From an uncultured Clostridia bacterium (GTDB lineage Bacteria; Bacillota; Clostridia; Christensenellales; Aristaeellaceae): a stretch of DNA of 17,916 nt. The stretch lies in NCBI GenBank assembly GCA_946409855.1, contig CAMJXZ010000022.1, forward strand, positions 1 to 17,916. Direction: 5' to 3'. The notes under the pieces were generated by a model. It searched no databases and had not been told where the DNA came from. It was given only the letters and a program-made list of their open reading frames with translations. Of the stretch, positions 13,937 to 17,916 are shown in pieces. Positions within the stretch are counted from its first letter, which is position 1. The number at the start of each line of letters is the position of its first letter. The translations under genes were made by a program, and so were the position numbers.

Positions 13937-14563
13937 ATGTTCTTTGAAAAGGATTACATTCTCCGGGTGATCGAGCAGATCGGGGATTTTTTCCGCCGGC
14001 TGACGGAGCTTGCCTCCCGGGCGGACCAGCGGGCGGCGCTGGACCGTTTCTGCCGGGAGCGCTGCCTTTGCTCCCTGGACGGCGCCAGGGCGCTGGATAC
14101 GGGAACGGCGGCGGAGCTGATGAACGAAACGACCCGCTTTCTTCTGAGCGAGGTCCTGTATCTGGACGGCATGCTCCTCAGGGCGGATGAGGAAAAGACG
14201 CGTTCATACCTGAAAGCGCTGCGGCTGCTTTCCGGGCTGTCCGGTGACGGCCCGCTTTGCATGGAGCGTTCCCCGCGGCTCAAAGAACTGGCCGGCCTGT
14301 GCCGGGACGAAATGACCGGGGAGGATCATCTTGCCTGCGCGTCGTTTTTTATGAACGGCGGCCGGTATGACGCCATGGAAGACATGATATTCTTTGGCGC
14401 TGAATGCGAAGGGAACACGGAAGACCGTATCGCCCGCGGCCTGGACATGATGTACAACGCCCGGGTGATGCCGGATGAAACGCTGATCCTGGGCGGCCTG
14501 CCCCGGGAGGAACTGGAAAGCGGCATCGCGGAGCTTACTCATATGCTGGAGGAATACCAATGA
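13937..14563 (+). CDS. DUF6483-like protein of unknown function
   Basis: A soluble, mostly helical 208-residue protein without signal peptide or membrane helix. The opening MFFEKDYILRVIEQIGDFFRRL resembles the start of proteins I recall as DUF6483, an uncharacterised family in Clostridia; this is from memory and moderate in confidence. It contains several Cys (FCRERCLCSL) but no ordered metal motif. Segments around residues 62-100 and 128-170 look like TPR-like helical hairpins. GGGGAAGGG precedes ATG 13937. Its stop overlaps the start of the ABC-F gene (ATGA), so the two are co-translated and may be functionally linked. Confidence 0.6.
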   Translation: MFFEKDYILRVIEQIGDFFRRLTELASRADQRAALDRFCRERCLCSLDGARALDTGTAAELMNETTRFLLSEVLYLDGMLLRADEEKTRSYLKALRLLSGLSGDGPLCMERSPRLKELAGLCRDEMTGEDHLACASFFMNGGRYDAMEDMIFFGAECEGNTEDRIARGLDMMYNARVMPDETLILGGLPREELESGIAELTHMLEEYQ

Positions 14564-16476
14564 TTGTGCTGAACGCGCAGCATCTGTCCAAGGCGTTCGG
14601 GGGAAACACGGTCCTTTCGGACGTTTCCCTGACGCTTCAAAATGGGGACAGGATCGGCCTGGTGGGCGTGAACGGCTGCGGCAAAACCACCCTGCTCAGG
14701 GTGCTGTGCGGGGAACTCAACGCGGACGGCGGGAGCGTTTCGATGGCCAAGGACGTCAAAATCGGCTACCTGGCCCAGCAGAATCACCCGGTGCCCGGCA
14801 TGACGGTCTACGATCTGCTCAGGAGCGTGTTCGATCCCGTCCGGGAGATGGAAAAGAAACTGCGCGGGCTGGAAGAAAAAATGGCCCAGACCCGGGATGA
14901 AACGGAGCTCAAACGCCTGGGGGAAAGCTACCAGCGCCTGAACACCGCCTTTGAGGAGGCGGGCGGCTACTACTGGCAGTCCTCCATCCAGGGGGTGCTG
15001 AAGGGCCTCGGCTTTACGGAAGAGATGCAGCACCAGCAGACCGCCGTTCTGTCCGGCGGGGAACTGACCCGGCTTCATCTGGGCCGGCTGCTTCTGCAGC
15101 AGCCCGATATCCTTTTGCTGGACGAACCGACCAACCACCTGGACCTGGAGGCGCTGAGCTGGCTGGAAACCTATCTGGCCGAGTACCGGGGCAGCGTGCT
15201 GGTGGTTTCCCATGACCGCTATTTTCTGGATCACGTCTGCAACGGGATTGTGGAAATGGCCTTCGGCGTAACGGAGCAGTATCCGGGGAATTACACCAGG
15301 TATCTGGACCTTCGGGCGGAGCGCTGGCTGACCCGGGAGCGCGCCTACGACGCCCAGCAGAAGGAAATCGCCCGGCAGATGGAGATCATCCGCAAGCTCC
15401 GGGCTTTCAACCGGGAAAAGTCGATCAAGCGGGCCGAAAGCCGGGTCAAGATGCTGGACAAGATCGAACTGCTGGACCGGCCCGAGGAAGAAAAGCAGAT
15501 TTTCTTTCATTTTACCGCCGCCCGGCGGACCGGGGACGATGTGCTCCGGGTACGGGGGCTTTCCAAGCGTTATGACGGGCGGACCGTCTTTGAGAACGTG
15601 ACGTTTGACCTGTACCGGGGGGACCGGGTGGCGCTGATCGGCCGGAACGGCATCGGCAAAACGACCCTCTTCCGCTGCCTGATCGGCGAGGAGGCGCCGG
15701 ACCTGGGCGCAGTGATCGAAGGGGCCAACTTGGATATGGGGTATTACGACCAGCATCAGAAGGGCTTGCACGACGCGAAAACCATCCTGGACGAGGTCTG
15801 GGACGAATTCCCCCGGATGGATCAGACCGCCGTGCGCAGCGCGCTGGGCCAGTTCCTGTTTACGGGGGAGGACGTGTTTCAGGAGATCCGCTCCCTTTCC
15901 GGCGGAGAAAAGGGCCGGGTAGCCCTGACCAAGCTGATGCTCCGGAAGGACAACCTGCTGCTGCTGGACGAGCCCACCAACCACCTGGACATGAACAGCC
16001 GCGAGGTGCTGGAGGAAGCGCTGGACGGGTTTGAGGGGACGATCTTCGCCATCTCCCACGACCGGTACTTTATCAACCGTTTCGCCAACAAGGTGATGGA
16101 GATGACGCCGGAGGGCGTTGTGCTGTACCAGGGCAATTACGACGATTACCTGGCGGAAAAGGAAAAGCTGGCCGCCCCGCAGGACGCCTGGGTGCAGGCC
16201 GGCATGACGAAGACGGAATTCAGAAAGGTCCGTCAGAAGGAGAACGGCAGCAAACTGCAGAAAAAGCAGCTGGAAGCCGCCCTGCGGGAAGCCGAAAAAC
16301 AGGTGGAGCGCGCGGAGCAGGAACTCAAAGACTATGAAGCGTTCCTGGCCGGGCCGGACGCGTACGCAAAGCCCGGCAGCGCGGAAACAAACGCCTGGGA
16401 ATACCAGCGCCTGCAAAAGCAGCTGGAGGACGCTTACGCCGCGTGGGAACAGGCGGCCGAGGACGCGAACGGATAA
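14560..16476 (+). CDS. ABC-F family ATP-binding protein
   Basis: A 638-residue soluble protein with two ABC ATPase domains and no membrane segment. First domain: Walker A GVNGCGKTT (36-44), signature LSGGE near 164, Walker B LLLDEPTNHLD near 185. Second domain: Walker A GRNGIGKTT near 360, LSGGEKGR near 446, LLLDEPTNHLD near 467. The connecting arm (EKSIKRAESRVKMLDKIE) is the P-site tRNA interaction motif region, and a charged coiled-coil tail occupies about 555-638. ABC-F proteins act on the ribosome, rescuing stalled complexes or protecting against antibiotics. The architecture resembles YdiF/Uup types, and the subgroup cannot be fixed by eye. Translation is coupled to the DUF6483-like gene, and a strong terminator follows. 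Confidence 0.93.
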   Translation: MIVLNAQHLSKAFGGNTVLSDVSLTLQNGDRIGLVGVNGCGKTTLLRVLCGELNADGGSVSMAKDVKIGYLAQQNHPVPGMTVYDLLRSVFDPVREMEKKLRGLEEKMAQTRDETELKRLGESYQRLNTAFEEAGGYYWQSSIQGVLKGLGFTEEMQHQQTAVLSGGELTRLHLGRLLLQQPDILLLDEPTNHLDLEALSWLETYLAEYRGSVLVVSHDRYFLDHVCNGIVEMAFGVTEQYPGNYTRYLDLRAERWLTRERAYDAQQKEIARQMEIIRKLRAFNREKSIKRAESRVKMLDKIELLDRPEEEKQIFFHFTAARRTGDDVLRVRGLSKRYDGRTVFENVTFDLYRGDRVALIGRNGIGKTTLFRCLIGEEAPDLGAVIEGANLDMGYYDQHQKGLHDAKTILDEVWDEFPRMDQTAVRSALGQFLFTGEDVFQEIRSLSGGEKGRVALTKLMLRKDNLLLLDEPTNHLDMNSREVLEEALDGFEGTIFAISHDRYFINRFANKVMEMTPEGVVLYQGNYDDYLAEKEKLAAPQDAWVQAGMTKTEFRKVRQKENGSKLQKKQLEAALREAEKQVERAEQELKDYEAFLAGPDAYAKPGSAETNAWEYQRLQKQLEDAYAAWEQAAEDANG

Positions 16477-16517
16477 TCCCGGTCCGCCGCCGGTTATCAA
16501 TAATACATAACAGAATA

Positions 16518-16569
16518 AGCGCCGGACGCGCAGCCTTCCTTAAGGCGAATGTCCGGCGCTTGTGTTTTT
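16518..16569 (+). terminator. Terminator between convergent genes, possibly bidirectional
   Basis: AGCGCCGGAC (16518-16527) pairs with GTCCGGCGCT (16551-16560), and GCCTT/AAGGC (16533-16537/16542-16546) forms an inner hairpin. TTGTGTTTTT follows on the + strand. On the - strand the hairpin is followed by TTATTCTGTTATG, a weaker T-rich tract. It sits between the ABC-F stop and the end of the convergent editing-domain gene, so it may serve both. Confidence 0.85.
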
Positions 16570-16593
16570 GGGTCCTTCTTTTCGGTTCCCGCG

Positions 16594-17094
16594 TTAAAGG
16601 GATACGAACCTCGCTTCGTGGGCCGAAAGCGGGAGAAACCGGTTCAGGAAATCTTCCTGCCGGAAGATCAGCGTTTCCGTCGGGATCAGGGGATGGAAAG
16701 CGAGATGCCGGGCGCTCAGCAGCTTTTGATCCAGAACCAGCTGCACCCGGCGGTCCGTGTCGAACAGCAGGGCCAGCGGGGTCACCGCGCCGGAGGAGAC
16801 CCGCAGCATCCGTTCAAGATGGTCATCCCCGGCAAAGGACAGGCGGGACACCCCGATCGCTTTGGAAAAAACCGCGGTCCGGAACGGTTCAAAGGGAGAG
16901 CAGACGTACAGATAAAAGCAGGTCTGCTGCCGGTTGCACAGGAAGATGTTTTTCGGCATCACCGTGTCCTGGGAAAGGGTCTGCACCCGGTAGCAGTCCT
17001 CCATGGTCCGGACCGGCTCATGTTCATGCCGCTCATAGGGGATCTGATGCCGGTTCAGCGTGTCGGTCAGCAGTTTGTATTCCTCAGTATACAT
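16594..17094 (-). CDS. YbaK/ProX-type aminoacyl-tRNA editing domain protein
   Basis: A 166-residue free-standing editing domain of the YbaK/EbsC/ProX superfamily, which hydrolyses mischarged tRNA such as Ala-tRNA(Pro). The N-terminal part LNRHQIPYERHEHEPVRTMED, the strand VMPKNIFLCN with the conserved Lys (K48), and SSGAVTPLALLFD (the G-x-V-x-P-L/F-x-L motif) fit the PrdX/ProX branch. Length is typical. The ATG at 17094 overlaps the end of the upstream - strand gene by 11 bases, with GGAGAGG ahead of it, so the two genes are co-transcribed. The tRNA specificity is inferred from the subgroup, not shown. Confidence 0.87.
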   Translation of the reverse strand: MYTEEYKLLTDTLNRHQIPYERHEHEPVRTMEDCYRVQTLSQDTVMPKNIFLCNRQQTCFYLYVCSPFEPFRTAVFSKAIGVSRLSFAGDDHLERMLRVSSGAVTPLALLFDTDRRVQLVLDQKLLSARHLAFHPLIPTETLIFRQEDFLNRFLPLSAHEARFVSL

Positions 17095-17916
17095 TTTTCA
17101 GCCTCTCCGGCGCGTGGCATTTTTTGCAGGGCATCAGGGTGCGGTAGGAGGGGTCGTCCAGGCTGGCGTAGGGGAAGCTCGCGGTCAGCGGCAGCCATTC
17201 GGGGCTCATGGAGCTGCAGTTGGGATCGACATGGTAATACTTGCCCCTGCCCGCGGCGTTGTAATACAGCTGCATGGCCGGGTTGACCGTGGGCGCCGGC
17301 GTGGGGGAGGGCGTCATGTTGGCCAGCAGCGCGCTGTGCTGTTCAAAGCTTTCGCTTTCCTCGGTGATCACGCCGATGCTGTTCAGGGAATCCGGGTCCA
17401 CATACCAGGTGTCGTTGGAGCGGACCATCATGATCTGGTACCGCCTGGAGGTGCTGGTGCCGTTGGTGTTGTTGAAATTGGCGATGATCATGATCGGCCG
17501 GGAATTGTCCGTATTGGTGCCGTAGACCTGCTCGACGATGTAGCTGGTGGGGGTGGCCAGGGCCCGGAGATTAAAGAGGCTGGCGCCCGGGTTTTCCTGG
17601 TTGTCGATCCAGGTGGGGGAGCACATGGCCAGCATCTTTTCCTGGTCGTCCATCGCCCAGGCGGTCATGAACTCTTCCAGCCTGTACTGGGCGGCGGAGA
17701 TGGGGATATCGGTGGCCTGCGGTTCCTCGGTCGGCTCGCTGTTCTGGTTCTGCGCCTGCGCCTGTGCCTGCGCCTGTTCTTCAGCCCGTGCCTGAATGTC
17801 GGTCAGGGAGGGGGTATCCAGCACGTTGTTCTGGGAAAAAATGGCATTGGAATCCACGCGGCTGACGGTTTTTTTGATGATGGTTCCGGGCGTATTGATG
17901 ATGATCAGGGCCACCA
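17084..17916 (-). CDS. Membrane-anchored protein with C-terminal His/Cys motif, 5' partial
   Basis: Reading enters from the right edge of the window; 276 or more residues are visible. The first residues (VALIII, from a GTG codon) look like the end of a transmembrane helix, so the true start lies outside. Then come an AQ-repeat linker (EEQAQAQAQAQNQN, about 46-58), a globular part of about 75-195 that resembles NTF2/DUF4878-like lipoprotein domains, and a Pro/Thr linker (TPSPTPAPT). The C-terminal module of about 60 residues has YYHVDPNC and LMPCKKCHAPER; H228, C233, C263 and C266 could bind a metal. I recall similar tails in other clostridial surface proteins but know no function for them. 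Confidence 0.7.
   Translation of the reverse strand, partial: VALIIINTPGTIIKKTVSRVDSNAIFSQNNVLDTPSLTDIQARAEEQAQAQAQAQNQNSEPTEEPQATDIPISAAQYRLEEFMTAWAMDDQEKMLAMCSPTWIDNQENPGASLFNLRALATPTSYIVEQVYGTNTDNSRPIMIIANFNNTNGTSTSRRYQIMMVRSNDTWYVDPDSLNSIGVITEESESFEQHSALLANMTPSPTPAPTVNPAMQLYYNAAGRGKYYHVDPNCSSMSPEWLPLTASFPYASLDDPSYRTLMPCKKCHAPERLKNVY

Noticed and set aside
14539..16500. Long - strand open frame (653 codons) opposite the ABC-F gene
   Set aside because: The translation mirrors the ABC-F codons and shows no family motif; it is an antisense shadow.
17745..17790. Short tandem repeat encoding AQAQAQAQ, considered as a CRISPR or mobile-element end
   Set aside because: It is an in-frame GCG/CAG-type codon repeat in a linker, with no spacers or flanking inverted repeats.

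Overview
The window looks like chromosomal DNA of a GC-rich member of the Bacillota, probably class Clostridia. The block phoH, pgpH (7TM-HD), ybeY, cdd, era is a conserved Firmicutes arrangement. It is joined by secG, an ABC-F ATPase, an HPr-like protein and AGGAGG-type ribosome binding sites. I cannot name a genus; a Christensenellales-like gut or rumen lineage is only a guess. Most genes are on the + strand and packed with ATGA or TGATG overlaps. The last two genes are on the - strand.

Region 1 (1-4273) is the accessory part. A perfect-consensus promoter drives an FMN riboswitch (RFN element) followed by a strong intrinsic terminator. The next genes are not riboflavin genes. They are two CUT1-type ABC sugar permeases, a family-1 (UgpB-like) substrate-binding protein, and a xylose-isomerase-like TIM-barrel protein. 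No ATPase subunit is encoded, so a shared housekeeping ATPase is presumably used. Known FMN-riboswitch transport genes are of other families (RibU, ImpX, RibN, PnuX/RibM, RibXY and others), so this operon is the best candidate for something undescribed. It may import a riboflavin-related compound, or a pentose or polyol precursor, when FMN is low.

Region 2 (4274-4766) is a single-gene unit with its own promoter and terminator. It encodes a small HPr-like protein that has lost the catalytic histidine segment but kept the Ser46-type AKSI-G motif.

Region 3 (4767-13502) is a long, tightly coupled housekeeping operon: PhoH-like ATPase, c-di-AMP phosphodiesterase-like PgpH, a YbeY-cytidine deaminase fusion, Era, a C39-like cysteine-peptidase-fold protein, a SpoIID/LytB-SH3 protein, RNase HI and a small membrane protein. 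dgkA and recO, common neighbours in this cluster, are absent here.

Region 4 (13503-16593) holds secG with its own promoter and terminator, then a DUF6483-like gene translationally coupled to an ABC-F ATPase. It ends in a hairpin that may terminate transcription from both sides. A 16-codon ORF overlaps the terminator in front of the ABC-F pair and could be a leader peptide.

Region 5 (16594-17916, - strand) carries a prolyl-tRNA-editing (YbaK/ProX) domain protein and, upstream of it, a secreted or membrane-anchored protein cut by the window edge. That protein has an AQ-repeat linker and a C-terminal His/Cys motif. I saw no tRNA, rRNA, CRISPR array, insertion sequence or phage gene.
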